A stretch of 64,000 nt of DNA from DAIMFL01 sp964372215 (GCA_964372215.1 CAYJQC010000018.1:33417-97416); one strand, 5' to 3'; positions 51,445-60,350 are shown, counted from the first letter of the stretch. A program made the numbers and translations. The notes: generated by a model not told the origin, from the letters alone.

Positions 51445-52140
51445 ATGGCGGCCATGCTGAACCGGCTTGCCGCGCTCGCTCTGTCCCTGCCCTTGGTCCT
51501 GGCAATGCTGCCGGCCGGGCCGGCGGCGGCGGAAATCACCGGCAAGGCCCGGGCGCTGTCCGGCGACCGGCTGGAGTTCAGCGGTACCGAACTCCAGCTC
51601 TACGGGATCGATGCGCCGGAGCGCCAGCAGGCATGCCTGCGCGACGGCCGGCGCTGGGAGTGCGGTTTCGAGGCGGCGGCGGCGCTGGCCTATCGGGTGG
51701 CCGGCCAGTGGGTGACCTGCAGCGAGCAGGGCCGCGATGCCGACGGCACCCTGCTCGGCCTGTGCTTCCTGGGCGGCTACGGCGGCCCCGAGGTGAACAG
51801 CTGGATGGTGAATGCCGGCTGGGGTCTGGCCGACCGGCCGCCGCTGTTCGCCGATGCCGAGGCCGCCGCCCGGGCCGCCGGACGGGGCATCTGGGGCAGC
51901 GAGTTCGTGCCGCCCGCCGACTGGCGGCACGGCCGGCGCCTGCCGATCGAGGCCGCGGCGCCGACGCCGGCTGGCCTGTGCTCGATCAAGGGCAGCATCA
52001 CGGCCGGCGGCGACCGGATCTACCACCTGCCGGGCGGCGCCTTCTATCCCGCCACGAGCGTCGATGCGGCGCGCGGCGAGCGCTGGTTCTGCAGCGCGGA
52101 AGAGGCGGAAGCCGCCGGATGGCGACGCTCGCCGCGCTGA
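51445..52140 (+). CDS. Secreted thermonuclease-like (SNase) protein
   Basis: 231 aa with a signal peptide (RLAALALSLPLVLAMLPAG). The SNase/OB-fold pattern follows: ALSGDRLEFSGTELQLYGID-type strand, then APERQQACLRDGRRWECG, SWMVNAGWGLA and AAARAAGRGIWG. The C-terminal region (LCSIKGSITAGGDRIYHLPGG) matches the small Trp-containing SUNSET-like tail seen on SNase proteins. Active-site arginines are only partly evident, so catalytic activity is uncertain. Start is ATG 51445 or 51454. Confidence 0.82.
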   Translation: MAAMLNRLAALALSLPLVLAMLPAGPAAAEITGKARALSGDRLEFSGTELQLYGIDAPERQQACLRDGRRWECGFEAAAALAYRVAGQWVTCSEQGRDADGTLLGLCFLGGYGGPEVNSWMVNAGWGLADRPPLFADAEAAARAAGRGIWGSEFVPPADWRHGRRLPIEAAAPTPAGLCSIKGSITAGGDRIYHLPGGAFYPATSVDAARGERWFCSAEEAEAAGWRRSPR

Positions 52141-52156
52141 GCCGCCGGCGCACCGG

Positions 52157-52783
52157 TCAGGCCGGCTTGCGGGCGACCAGATCGATCAGCGCCGACATGC
52201 CGTCATGCGCGGTGCCTTCGTGGATCGGCTCGTCATGGGCGCGCAGATGGAGGATCTCCATGTCGCCGAAGGCATCCTGCAGCAATGCCGAAGTGTAAAG
52301 GTTGTCGGCGTCCGGCGGCCCGCCCGTCTTGTAGGCCAGCTGTTCGGGCCGATATCCCTGCAGCAATAGCAGCCCGCCCGGCTTCAGCGCGCGCTTGATG
52401 CTCTCGAAGATGCGACCGCGGGTGGCGGGGCCGGCGAACTGGAAGAAGATGCCGACCACGCCGTCGAAGGCCGCCACCGGCCAGTGCCAGGTGGCGAGGT
52501 TGGCCTCCTCGAAGCGCAGCTTCACCCCGCGCTCCGCCGCCAGGCCGCGCGCCTTGTCGAGCGCCACCGGCGACAGGTCGACCGAAAGCACGTCGAGGCC
52601 GCGCTCGGCCAGGAACACGCCGTTGCGCCCCTCGCCGTCCGCCAGGCACAGCACGCTCTGGCCCGGCGCCAGGCGATACGCCTCCGCCGCCAGGAAGCGG
52701 TTCGGCCGGCGGCCGAACAGATAGTCGTCGGCCTTGGAGAAGCGCTCGTTCCAGACCTCGCGCGCCTTGTCGTAATCGGGCAT
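52157..52783 (-). CDS. Class I SAM-dependent methyltransferase (TehB-like)
   Basis: 208 aa from ATG 52783, with GGGAGAG 5 nt upstream. The SAM fold is visible: VLCLADGEGRNGVFLAERG (motif I), VLSVDLSPVALDKARGLA and FEEANLATWHW. It closely matches TehB/thiopurine-type small-molecule methyltransferases (WNERFSKADDYLFGRRPN at the N-terminus). Substrate unknown. Confidence 0.88.
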   Translation of the reverse strand: MPDYDKAREVWNERFSKADDYLFGRRPNRFLAAEAYRLAPGQSVLCLADGEGRNGVFLAERGLDVLSVDLSPVALDKARGLAAERGVKLRFEEANLATWHWPVAAFDGVVGIFFQFAGPATRGRIFESIKRALKPGGLLLLQGYRPEQLAYKTGGPPDADNLYTSALLQDAFGDMEILHLRAHDEPIHEGTAHDGMSALIDLVARKPA

Positions 52784-52822
52784 CGCAACTCTCCCGCAAT
52801 GCGGCGGCGGAGCCGGCCGCGG

Positions 52823-53152
52823 CTATTTCGGTGCAGCCGGCGGCGACGCGTCGAGCGTCTCCCGCACTTTCTGCGCCAGTTCCCGCTTGCGGTACGGCTT
52901 CGACAGCAGATTGACTCCCGGATCGAGCCGGCCCTGGTGCACGATCGAGTTCTCCGTGTAGCCCGACGTGAACAGGCAGCGCAATCCCGGTCTCAGCCTG
53001 ACGGCGTCCTCGGCCAGCTTGCGCCCGGTGATGCCGCCGGGCATGACCACGTCAGTGAACAGCAAGTCGATCATCTGGCCGCCCTGCAGGATGCTCCAGG
53101 CGGCGACGCCGTCTGTCAACGCCGCAGCCGTCCTGGGGATCGCCCAAGCCAT
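52823..53152 (-). pseudogene. Truncated receiver (REC) domain, remnant of a hybrid histidine kinase
   Basis: The frame reads DLLFTDVVMPGG (phosphoacceptor Asp), LRPGLRCLFTSGYTE, DPGVNLLSKPY (conserved Lys) and ends after about one receiver domain. The first strand, with the acidic pair, is missing, and the preceding part is unlike a receiver (MAWAIPRTAA). This receiver subtype usually sits at the C-terminus of hybrid sensor kinases, and no kinase domain is here. It lies just beyond the 3' end of tRNA-Lys in a region rich in palindromes. Confidence 0.7.
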
Positions 53153-53332
53153 CTTGAATCCTTCGCGGGAGAGGTACAGAGAGGCCGGGACTGCTTTCGG
53201 GGGTCCAGGGGTCCAGGGGTGCCGGATTGCCTCTCCAGGAGAGGATTTTGGGGTGTTTTGCCCCCGATCGGGGGTGCCGGGAGTGCCGAGACTCCGCCAG
53301 GGGTGCCGTCCGGGGTGATTTCCGGGGATTGG

Positions 53333-53400
53333 ACCGAAAATCGCTTATTTGCGGCCCGTTTCAAATAAGCGACGGCCAACCCGTGAACGGGATTTTCGGT
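53333..53400. repeat. Nested inverted repeats beside tRNA-Lys
   Basis: Inner arms TCGCTTATTTG (53341-53351) and CAAATAAGCGA (53362-53372) are perfect, with a 10-bp loop. Outer arms ACCGAAAATC (53333-53342) and GATTTTCGGT (53391-53400) are also perfect. The upstream 53190-53310 is filled with short GGGGTGCC/GGGGTCCA repeats. No gene is present in 53153-53419. Confidence 0.75.
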
Positions 53401-53419
53401 GGCATCCCAACTGGTTAGA

Positions 53420-53495
53420 TGGTGAGCCCGCCGGGATTCGAACCCGGGACCCTCTGATTAAAAGTCAGATGCTCTGCCGGCTGAGCTACGGGCTC
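53420..53495 (-). tRNA. tRNA-Lys (anticodon TTT)
   Basis: 76-nt tRNA with encoded CCA. Acceptor GAGCCCG pairs with CGGGCTC. The anticodon loop CTTTTAA gives anticodon TTT in stem TCTGA/TCAGA. The T-loop GTTCGAATC is intact. The 3' side is flanked by the palindromic region at 53333-53400. Confidence 0.97.
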
Positions 53496-53633
53496 ACTTG
53501 GGCGCCCGGATCGAGGCCGGGCGAGACAACAGCGGGGGCGCGGCCGGACCGGCCTGCTGGGGTGGCCCAAATAGCACTCCGGGGGCGGGTTGCAAACCCC
53601 AATCACCCCGGACCGGGCGCCGGGCCGCCCCGG

Positions 53634-54197
53634 TCAGCTGTCTTCCAGGGTCTGCACCCGGGCCTGGGCATGGCCGACGTCCAGGCGCTCGCGCTCGAAC
53701 CGGGTCGCCATGCGGGCGGCCACCCGCGGGCTGACGAAGCCGGTGATGTCGCCGCCCAGGCGGCCGATCTCCTTGACGAAGCGCGACGAGATGAACTGGT
53801 GGCGATCGGAGGCCATCAGGAAGGTGGTCTCGATCTTCGGATCGAGCCGGGTGTTCATGCCGGCCATCTGGAACTCGTACTCGAAATCGGAGACCGCCCG
53901 CAGGCCCCGGATGATCATGACGGCGCCGACCGACTGGGCGAAGTGCATCAGCAGGTTGTCGAACGGCCGGATCTCGATCTGGCCGCCATTGGCGGTCTCC
54001 AGATGACTCATTTCCTCGCGCAGCATCTCGACCCGCTCGTCGATGCCGAACAGCGGACCCTTGCCGGCGTTGCGGGCCACCCCGATGACGAGCTGGTCGA
54101 CCAGCCGGGTGGCGCGCCGGATGATGTCGAGATGCCCGTTGGTGACGGGATCGAAGGTGCCTGGATAGACCCCGATGCGCGTTCTAGCCTTCGCCAT
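53634..54197 (-). CDS. coaD: Phosphopantetheine adenylyltransferase
   Basis: 187 aa from ATG 54197. Coenzyme A biosynthesis enzyme with the nucleotidyl-transferase motif GTFDPVTNGH (residues 13-22), GLRAVSDFEYE and the ISSRFVKEI motif. It overlaps the end of gyrA by 14 bp on the same strand, so the two are likely expressed together. Confidence 0.95.
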   Translation of the reverse strand: MAKARTRIGVYPGTFDPVTNGHLDIIRRATRLVDQLVIGVARNAGKGPLFGIDERVEMLREEMSHLETANGGQIEIRPFDNLLMHFAQSVGAVMIIRGLRAVSDFEYEFQMAGMNTRLDPKIETTFLMASDRHQFISSRFVKEIGRLGGDITGFVSPRVAARMATRFERERLDVGHAQARVQTLEDS

Positions 54198-56970
54198 CGT
54201 CGCCGCCTCCCGCATCGTCCGCTGGCGCGGCATCCGGCTCGGCGTCCGTGTTCGCGCCGTCCTCCGCCTCCTCGTCCTCGCTGAGCCCGGTGACCGAGAC
54301 CACGCGCTCGCCCTCGCCGACCTTGAAGATCACCACGCCCTGGGTCTTGCGCCCGGCGATGCGGATGTCGTCGACCGGACAGCGAATCAGCTGGCCGCCG
54401 TCGGTCATCAGCATGATCTGGTCGCTGTCGGCCACCGGGAAGGAGGCGACGACCGGACCGTTGCGTTCCGAGGTCTCGATGTTGGCGATGCCCTGGCCGC
54501 CGCGGCCGGTGATGCGGTATTCGAAGGCCGAGCTGCGCTTGCCGTAGCCGTTCTCGGTCACGGTGAGGATGAACTCCTCCGCCGTCTCGAGCTCGGCCAG
54601 GCGCTCCGGCGACAGCACCACCTCGGCGCCTTCGGCCGCATCCTCGGCCGCACCCTCCGATTCCGGTTCGTCGCCGTTGCCCTCGCCGGCGGCGCGGCGC
54701 CTGGCCGCGGCGTAGCGCAGATAGGCGTCGCGCTCGGCGGTGTCGGTCTCGACATGGCGCAGGATCGACATCGAGACCACCTGGTCGCCGTCCTCGAGCT
54801 TGATGCCGCGCACGCCCGTCGAAGTGCGGCCGCTGAACACCCGCGTGTCCGAGACCGGGAACCGGATCGACTTGCCGCCGCGCGCGGCCAGCAGCACGTC
54901 GTCGGACTCGCTGCAGGTCATGACGCCGACCAGGCGGTCGCCGTCGTCGAGCTTCATGGCGATCTTGCCGTTGGCCAGCACGCTGGCGAAGTCCGACAGC
55001 TTGTTGCGCCGGACATAGCCGCTCGCGGTGGCGAACACGACGTACATCTCGTCCCAGCGCGCCTCGTCCTCGGGCAGCGGCATGACCACCGAGACGGTCT
55101 CGCCCTCGGCCAGGGGCAGCAGGTTGACCAGGGCCTTGCCGCGCGCCTGCGGGGTGCCGACCGGCAGGCGGTAGACCTTGGTCTTGTAGGCCATGCCGCG
55201 GGTCGAGAAGAACAGCATCGGCGTGTGGGTATCGGCGACGAACACCCGGCTGACGAAATCCTCGTCGCGCGTCGACATGCCGGCGCGGCCCTTGCCGCCG
55301 CGCCGCTGCGCCCGATAGGTCGACAGCGGCACGCGCTTGATGTAGCCGCCATGGGTGACGGTCACCACCATGTCCTCGCGCTGGATCAGGTCTTCGACGT
55401 CATGCTCGAACTCGAGCTCGACCAGTTCGGTGCGGCGCGGGGTCGAGAACTGCTCCTTCATCTCCAGGAGCTCGGTGCGCATGATGGCAAGGCGCCGCGG
55501 CCGCGATTCCAGGATCTCCTTGAAGTCGGCGATCTGGGTCGCCAGCGCGGTCATCTCGTCGGCGATCTTCTCGCGCTCGAGCCCGGTCAGGCGCTGCAGG
55601 CGCAAATCGAGGATGGCGCGGGCCTGGATCTCCGACAGGGCGTAGGTGCCGTCGGCGGAAACCGAACGCCCGGGCTCGTCGATCAGCTTGATCAGCGGTC
55701 CGGCCTGCTCGGCCGGCCAGGGCTGCGCCATCAGGCGCTCGCGCGCCGTCGCCGGATCGGGCGCGGCGCGGATGATCGCGATGATCGGGTCGATATTGGC
55801 GACGGCGATCGCGAGGCCGACCAGGATATGGGCCCGCTCCTGCGCCTTCCGGAGCTCGAAGCGCGCGCGCCTCGTGATCACCTCCTCGCGGAACGCGGCG
55901 AAGGCGACGATGACGTCGCGCAGGTTCATGAGCTCGGGCCGGCCGCCGATCAGCGCCAGCATGTTGACGCCGAAGCTGGTCTGCAGCGGGGTGTAGCGGT
56001 AGAGCTGGTTCAGCACGATCTCGGCCATCGCGTCGCGCTTCAGCTCGATCACCACGCGCACGCCGTCGCGATCGGATTCGTCGCGCAGGTCGGAGATGCC
56101 CTCGATCGTCTTCTCGTGCACCAGCTCGGCCATGCGCTCGATCATGCGCGCCTTGTTGACCTGGAACGGCACCTCGGTGACGACGATCGCCTCGCGGTCC
56201 TTGCGGATGGTCTCGACATGGGTGCGGGCGCGCATGACGATGCTGCCGCGGCCGGTGTGATAGGCCTCGCGGATCCCGGCCTTGCCGAGCACCAGCGCGC
56301 CGGTCGGAAAGTCCGGGCCCGGCACCAGGGCCATCAGCTCGTCGACCGTCACCCCGGGGTTGTCGATATAGGCGCAGCAGGCGTCGATCACCTCGCCCAG
56401 ATTGTGGGTCGGGATGTTGGTCGCCATGCCGACGGCGATGCCGCCGGCGCCGTTGACCAGCAGGTTCGGATAGCGCGCGGGCAGGACGACGGGCTCGGAC
56501 TCGGACTCGTCGTAGTTCGGCTGGAAGTCGACGGTCTCCTTGTCGATGTCGTCGATCAGCGCGTGGGCCGGGCGCGCCAGCCGCACCTCGGTGTAGCGCA
56601 TGGCCGCGGCGCGGTCGCCGTCCATCGACCCGAAATTGCCCTGGCCGTCGATCAGCGGCAGGCGCATGGAGAAGCTCTGCGCCATCCGCACCATGGCTTC
56701 GTAGATCGCGGAATCGCCGTGCGGGTGGTACTTGCCCATGACGTCGCCGACCACGCGGGCCGACTTGCGATAGGGCTTGTTGTAGTCGTAGCCGGACTCG
56801 TGCATCGAGTGGAGGATGCGGCGATGCACCGGCTTCAGGCCGTCGCGCACATCGGGCAGCGCCCGGCTCACGATCACGCTCATGGCGTAATCGAGGTAGG
56901 AGCGCTTCATCTCCTCCTCGATGGTGATCGGCGCGATGTCAGGCGGCGGAGGGGTCGGCGCGTCGGTCAA
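54184..56970 (-). CDS. gyrA: DNA gyrase subunit A
   Basis: 928 aa. The winged-helix/tower part holds the catalytic Tyr126 (AAMRYTE), and the quinolone-resistance region reads HPHGDSAIYE: Ser87 (E. coli Ser83) and Glu91 (E. coli Asp87). The C-terminal beta-pinwheel follows with the GyrA-box-type QRRGGKGR. It is longer than E. coli GyrA because of two acidic, low-complexity segments (near residues 770-800 and the last 35). ATG 56970 is the start. It is upstream of coaD. Confidence 0.97.
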   Translation of the reverse strand: MTDAPTPPPPDIAPITIEEEMKRSYLDYAMSVIVSRALPDVRDGLKPVHRRILHSMHESGYDYNKPYRKSARVVGDVMGKYHPHGDSAIYEAMVRMAQSFSMRLPLIDGQGNFGSMDGDRAAAMRYTEVRLARPAHALIDDIDKETVDFQPNYDESESEPVVLPARYPNLLVNGAGGIAVGMATNIPTHNLGEVIDACCAYIDNPGVTVDELMALVPGPDFPTGALVLGKAGIREAYHTGRGSIVMRARTHVETIRKDREAIVVTEVPFQVNKARMIERMAELVHEKTIEGISDLRDESDRDGVRVVIELKRDAMAEIVLNQLYRYTPLQTSFGVNMLALIGGRPELMNLRDVIVAFAAFREEVITRRARFELRKAQERAHILVGLAIAVANIDPIIAIIRAAPDPATARERLMAQPWPAEQAGPLIKLIDEPGRSVSADGTYALSEIQARAILDLRLQRLTGLEREKIADEMTALATQIADFKEILESRPRRLAIMRTELLEMKEQFSTPRRTELVELEFEHDVEDLIQREDMVVTVTHGGYIKRVPLSTYRAQRRGGKGRAGMSTRDEDFVSRVFVADTHTPMLFFSTRGMAYKTKVYRLPVGTPQARGKALVNLLPLAEGETVSVVMPLPEDEARWDEMYVVFATASGYVRRNKLSDFASVLANGKIAMKLDDGDRLVGVMTCSESDDVLLAARGGKSIRFPVSDTRVFSGRTSTGVRGIKLEDGDQVVSMSILRHVETDTAERDAYLRYAAARRRAAGEGNGDEPESEGAAEDAAEGAEVVLSPERLAELETAEEFILTVTENGYGKRSSAFEYRITGRGGQGIANIETSERNGPVVASFPVADSDQIMLMTDGGQLIRCPVDDIRIAGRKTQGVVIFKVGEGERVVSVTGLSEDEEAEDGANTDAEPDAAPADDAGGGDDGEG

Positions 56971-57096
56971 CGAATTTTGCCAGATATTTCAAAGGGATGA
57001 GCGAGGGCGGCCGGAGCGCCGCGCGGCCCCCGGAAAAGCCGGACTCGGCCTGTCACGAGAACGCCGGAAACTAGCAGATTTGGCAGGTGCGAACAA

Positions 57097-57201
57097 CCTT
57101 CGGCGGGGACCGCGAAGGCCCTCGCGGACAGCCTTCGGCGGGGGCCCGAAGGCCCCCGAGGGACACCCTTTGGCGGGGGCCCGAAGGCCCCCGAGGGGGG
57201 T
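57097..57201. repeat. 35-bp tandem repeat, three copies
   Basis: Three consecutive 35-bp units at 57097-57131, 57132-57166 and 57167-57201. Units 2 and 3 differ at few positions and contain the hairpin CGGGGGCC-CGAA-GGCCCCCG. They lie between the binding-protein gene end and gyrA, both read from the minus strand, so they are upstream of gyrA. They might act as terminator or regulatory structure. Confidence 0.8.
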
Positions 57202-57240
57202 CGCGGAGCAGCCCGTTGCGGGGCCGATTCCGGGCTGCCC

Positions 57241-57262
57241 GGCATCCCCGCGAGGGAATGCC
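57241..57262 (-). terminator. Putative terminator hairpin after the polyamine-type binding protein
   Basis: GGCATCCCC-GCGA-GGGAATGCC can pair in 8 of 9 positions with a GCGA loop. It begins 20 nt beyond the gene's stop at 57282. There is no U-tract, so a Rho-dependent or stabilising role is equally possible. Confidence 0.45.
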
Positions 57263-57281
57263 GGGGCGGGCCCGCGCAGGC

Positions 57282-58400
57282 TCAGTTGAGGCCCGCCTTC
57301 ACGTTGTTGACCAGCTCGATGTACTTCGAGCGGAACGGCTCCTCGGCCTCGTCCGAGATGTCGGCACGGGCGAACGACTCCTCCGGATTGCTCCAGCCGA
57401 GATCGTCGAGCACCTTCTGGTCGACCAGTTCGTAGGCCTTGCGGTTCGAATGGCCATAGCCCTGCTCGGCGAGCAGGAACTGGCCGGCTTCCGGCGAGAT
57501 CATCGCATCGATGAAGTCGTACGCCGCCTGCTCGTCGCCCGGTGCGCGGGAATCGAGAGTAAGGCCGCAGACCCAGGCCAGGATGCCTTCTTTCGGCACC
57601 ATGTATGCGATCTCGGTACCCTGGTCCCTGAGCGACTTCACCGAACCGTTCCAGGCATAGGCCGCGACCAGCTCGCCCGAGGCCAGCGCCTGCTCGATCT
57701 GGGTCACGTCGTCCCAGTAGAAGCGCAGCAGGTCGCGCTGCTTCGCGATCATCGGTTTGATGGTGTCGAGTTGCTCGTCGGACAGCGTCGTCAGATTGTC
57801 GTAGCCCAGGATTCGAGCTGCGATTTCAATGATCGTCGTGTCGGTGTTGTACATCGACAGCTTGCCGGCATATTTCTCGTTGAACAGCAGGTCCCACGAA
57901 GTCGCGTCGGCCGGATCGACCAGGTCGGGGCGATAGAGGATCGAGGCATTGCCACAGTCGAACGGCACGAAGTAGGTGTCGGCGCCGAACACGGTGCTGG
58001 GGATCGTCTTGAACTTGTCCCAGATGTCCCCGTAGTTCGACAGGCGCGAGACGTCGATCGGCTTGATGATCTCGGCGTCCTTCCAGCGCTTCACGTTGTA
58101 GCTGCAGGGATGGCTGACATCGACGGCATAGCCGCCGAGCAGCTTCTGCAGCGCCTCTTCCTCGTTCGAGAAGAAGGCGAAGTCCGGCTCCCCGCCATGC
58201 TTGGCGGCATAGCCCGGGTGCAGTTCCGGCACCTCGTAGCCCGCCCACCCGAACACGGTCAGCTTGCTGGCGGACGCGGCCGAACGGCCGAACAACGGCA
58301 TCGCGGTCATGGTGAGACCGACGGCACCCAGCGCACGCGTGAATTCCCTGCGGCTCAGCTTGCCTGACTCGAGGCGGCCGAGCAGTTCGTTCCTATCCAT
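57282..58400 (-). CDS. Spermidine/putrescine-type ABC substrate-binding protein (Tat-exported)
   Basis: 372 aa from ATG 58400. A twin-arginine signal (LSRREFTRALG, core GAVGLTMTAMPLFG) leads to a PotD-like periplasmic fold: LTVFGWAGYEVPE, VSHPCSYNVKRW, YFVPFDCGNASILYRPD, WDLLFNEKYAGKL and AYAWNGS. A polyamine or related cationic ligand is likely. No permease or ATPase is adjacent. The neighbouring promoter region 58401-58769 separates it from a divergent SDR gene. Confidence 0.9.
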   Translation of the reverse strand: MDRNELLGRLESGKLSRREFTRALGAVGLTMTAMPLFGRSAASASKLTVFGWAGYEVPELHPGYAAKHGGEPDFAFFSNEEEALQKLLGGYAVDVSHPCSYNVKRWKDAEIIKPIDVSRLSNYGDIWDKFKTIPSTVFGADTYFVPFDCGNASILYRPDLVDPADATSWDLLFNEKYAGKLSMYNTDTTIIEIAARILGYDNLTTLSDEQLDTIKPMIAKQRDLLRFYWDDVTQIEQALASGELVAAYAWNGSVKSLRDQGTEIAYMVPKEGILAWVCGLTLDSRAPGDEQAAYDFIDAMISPEAGQFLLAEQGYGHSNRKAYELVDQKVLDDLGWSNPEESFARADISDEAEEPFRSKYIELVNNVKAGLN

Positions 58401-58769
58401 CGGAGATGTCTCCTGGCATTTGCTTATTGGCGCGACGGCCTTTCGTTGCGGAGGGCCCCGGCGCCCCGGCCCCTGGCGCCGGCCATGAGGACCGGAGCCG
58501 GAGCGGAACACGAGCCGCACCCCGTCGGGCAGCCGTCGCTTTGGCCCGACCATTCCGTCTATGAAACTGGCCCGACCCCGTCCGGGTCAACCAAATTGGC
58601 TCGGCGTCGACGGCGGAGCAGGAAACGTCGGGTTCTCGTTCAAAAACGCCTTCGACATCGGCAGTCTATCGCATATGTGGTCACTGGCCCGAACCAGCGT
58701 CGGCGGATAGTCTGCCGCTTCGATGCTCGGTCAAGCGCGGTGATCATCCGCGATACAGGGGGGAATTGC
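58401..58769. other. Divergent promoter region
   Basis: About 370 bp between the minus-strand binding protein and the plus-strand SDR. It holds the start signals of both genes; no gene or clear palindrome was recognised. Confidence 0.4.
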
Positions 58770-59528
58770 ATGGATCTCGGGCTGAAGGGCCGGCGCGTTC
58801 TGGTGACCGGCGCGACCCGCGGCATCGGCAAGGCGATCGCCGAGACCTTCGCGGCGGAAGGCGCCGATGTCGGCATCTGCGCGCGCAACGCCGGCGACGT
58901 CGCCGCCGCGATCGAGCGGCTCCGGGCCGCGGGGGTCGAGACGGTGGGCGACGCGCTCGACGTCGCCGATCACCGGGCGCTCTCCGCCTGGGTGGCGCGC
59001 GCCGCCGGCACGCTCGGCGGAATCGACATCGTGGTCGCCAATGTGAGTGCGCTCGCCGCCGGCGACACGGCAGAGGACTGGGCGAAGCAGTTCGCCGTCG
59101 ACGTGATGGCGACCAAGACCCTGGTCGATGCCGCCCTGCCCTTCCTCGAGAAATCCGATGCCGGCGCCATCGTCGCCATCAGCAGCATCTCCGCCATGGA
59201 GGTCGACGGGCCCGACGCCTATTCCTCGATGAAGGCGGCGCTGCACCCTTACGTGAAGGGCCTGAGCCGCGCGCTCGCCCCCAAGGGCATCCGCGCCAAC
59301 CTGGTGTCGCCGGGCACGATCTACTTCGACGACGGCTATTGGGGTCGGGTGAAGCGCGAACAGCCCGAGTACTTCGCGACAATGATCGGCTACAACCCGA
59401 TGGGGCGGATGGGCGCACCGGAGGAGATCGGCCGGGTCACCGCCTTCGTGGCGAGCCCGGCGGCCAGCTTCATGACCGGCGCCAACGTGGTGGTCGACGG
59501 CGGCATGACATCGGCAACGCCGGTGTGA
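58770..59528 (+). CDS. Short-chain dehydrogenase/reductase
   Basis: 252-aa classical SDR from ATG 58770, with AGGGGGG upstream. It has TGATRGIG (residues 13-20), an NVSA variant of the NNAG motif (91-94), catalytic Ser (138/139), Tyr151 and Lys155 (YSSMK) and VSPGTIYFDDG after it. Substrate unknown. The last third of the gene is repeated, decayed, at 60122-60288. Confidence 0.9.
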   Translation: MDLGLKGRRVLVTGATRGIGKAIAETFAAEGADVGICARNAGDVAAAIERLRAAGVETVGDALDVADHRALSAWVARAAGTLGGIDIVVANVSALAAGDTAEDWAKQFAVDVMATKTLVDAALPFLEKSDAGAIVAISSISAMEVDGPDAYSSMKAALHPYVKGLSRALAPKGIRANLVSPGTIYFDDGYWGRVKREQPEYFATMIGYNPMGRMGAPEEIGRVTAFVASPAASFMTGANVVVDGGMTSATPV

Positions 59529-59589
59529 GACGGACCTCGCCGAAATCCAGGCAGATATTTTCGGGGCGAGGCGCGACGTCCCGGGCCGG

Positions 59590-59982
59590 TCAAGGTCCGG
59601 GCGGCGCCTCGAAGTCGCGGCCGACAAGGAAGGCCGATGTCCGCTCGGGATTGCTGGTGAACTCGCGCACCTCGAAGGCGCGGCGCAAGGTTTCGTCACC
59701 CTGGCCGGCGCGCATGATCACGTAGCAGTAGCCGGGATCGAGCGGCGGCGCCCCCATGATTGCGGCTTCGAACACCAGTTCCTGACGCGCCAGCCGCCGC
59801 CACTGGGCGTCGCCGGACGCGATCATCTGATGGTGCGCCAGAATGCGGATGTCGCTGATCCGCTCGCACAGGGCCTGACGCTCCGCCAGCGCAAGGCGTC
59901 TGCTCTCCAGCCACGCGCTCTCGGCAAGCACCGGGCCGTTCGCGGCGAGCAGCAGCACTGCAGCCAAGCGAAGCACATGCAT
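59590..59982 (-). CDS. Small secreted hypothetical protein
   Basis: 130 aa from ATG 59982, with a signal peptide (LRLAAVLLLAANGPVLA). The mature part is helical (ESRRLALAERQALCERI, WRRLARQELVFEAAI) and contains the two cysteines in RQALCERIS and GYCYVI. Function unknown. It is convergent with the SDR gene. Confidence 0.65.
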   Translation of the reverse strand: MHVLRLAAVLLLAANGPVLAESAWLESRRLALAERQALCERISDIRILAHHQMIASGDAQWRRLARQELVFEAAIMGAPPLDPGYCYVIMRAGQGDETLRRAFEVREFTSNPERTSAFLVGRDFEAPPGP

Positions 59983-60121
59983 GCATCGAGCCCTCCAGGA
60001 TCGCCTAGCCTCAAGGAAACGGCAAAAGCCGCATTGATTCAGGTCAAGCCGGTCACCGGCTTGCCCGATGGCCCACAGGTCCCGCCCACGCGCCTCGCTC
60101 CACGCCATGGGAAGGGGCGAG

Positions 60122-60288
60122 GCGCGCCCTCGCCCCCAAGAGTGAAGCGCGAGCGGCCCGACTATTTCGCGACAATGCTTGGCTACTGCCCGCTCGGGAG
60201 GATGGGCACTCCGGCGGAGATCGGCCGGGCTACCGCCTTCGTGGCGAGCCCGGCGGTGCACTGCATGGTCGGCGCGACGCCGGTGTGA
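60122..60288 (+). pseudogene. Decayed partial copy of the neighbouring SDR gene
   Basis: The sequence resumes SDR homology at ALAPK and then continues at VKRERPDYFATMLGYCPLGR, omitting 21 codons present in the intact gene. After SPAVHCMVGA it jumps to TPV, omitting about 11 more. Remaining identity with 59268-59528 is high. The start, cofactor and catalytic sites are absent, so it is a non-functional duplicate left after tandem duplication and deletions. Confidence 0.8.
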
Positions 60289-60350
60289 GGCACGCCGTAT
60301 GCTCCGGTCGCTCACCGAGCAGCTTCATGCGCCCGCGGTGATATCCAAGA

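Noticed and set aside
54175..57000. A long plus-strand open frame opposite gyrA
   Set aside because: Low-complexity His/Arg/Asp/Leu translation with no family features; it mirrors gyrA codons.
57097..57201. A CRISPR array
   Set aside because: The units are directly adjacent without unique spacers, and there are no cas genes.
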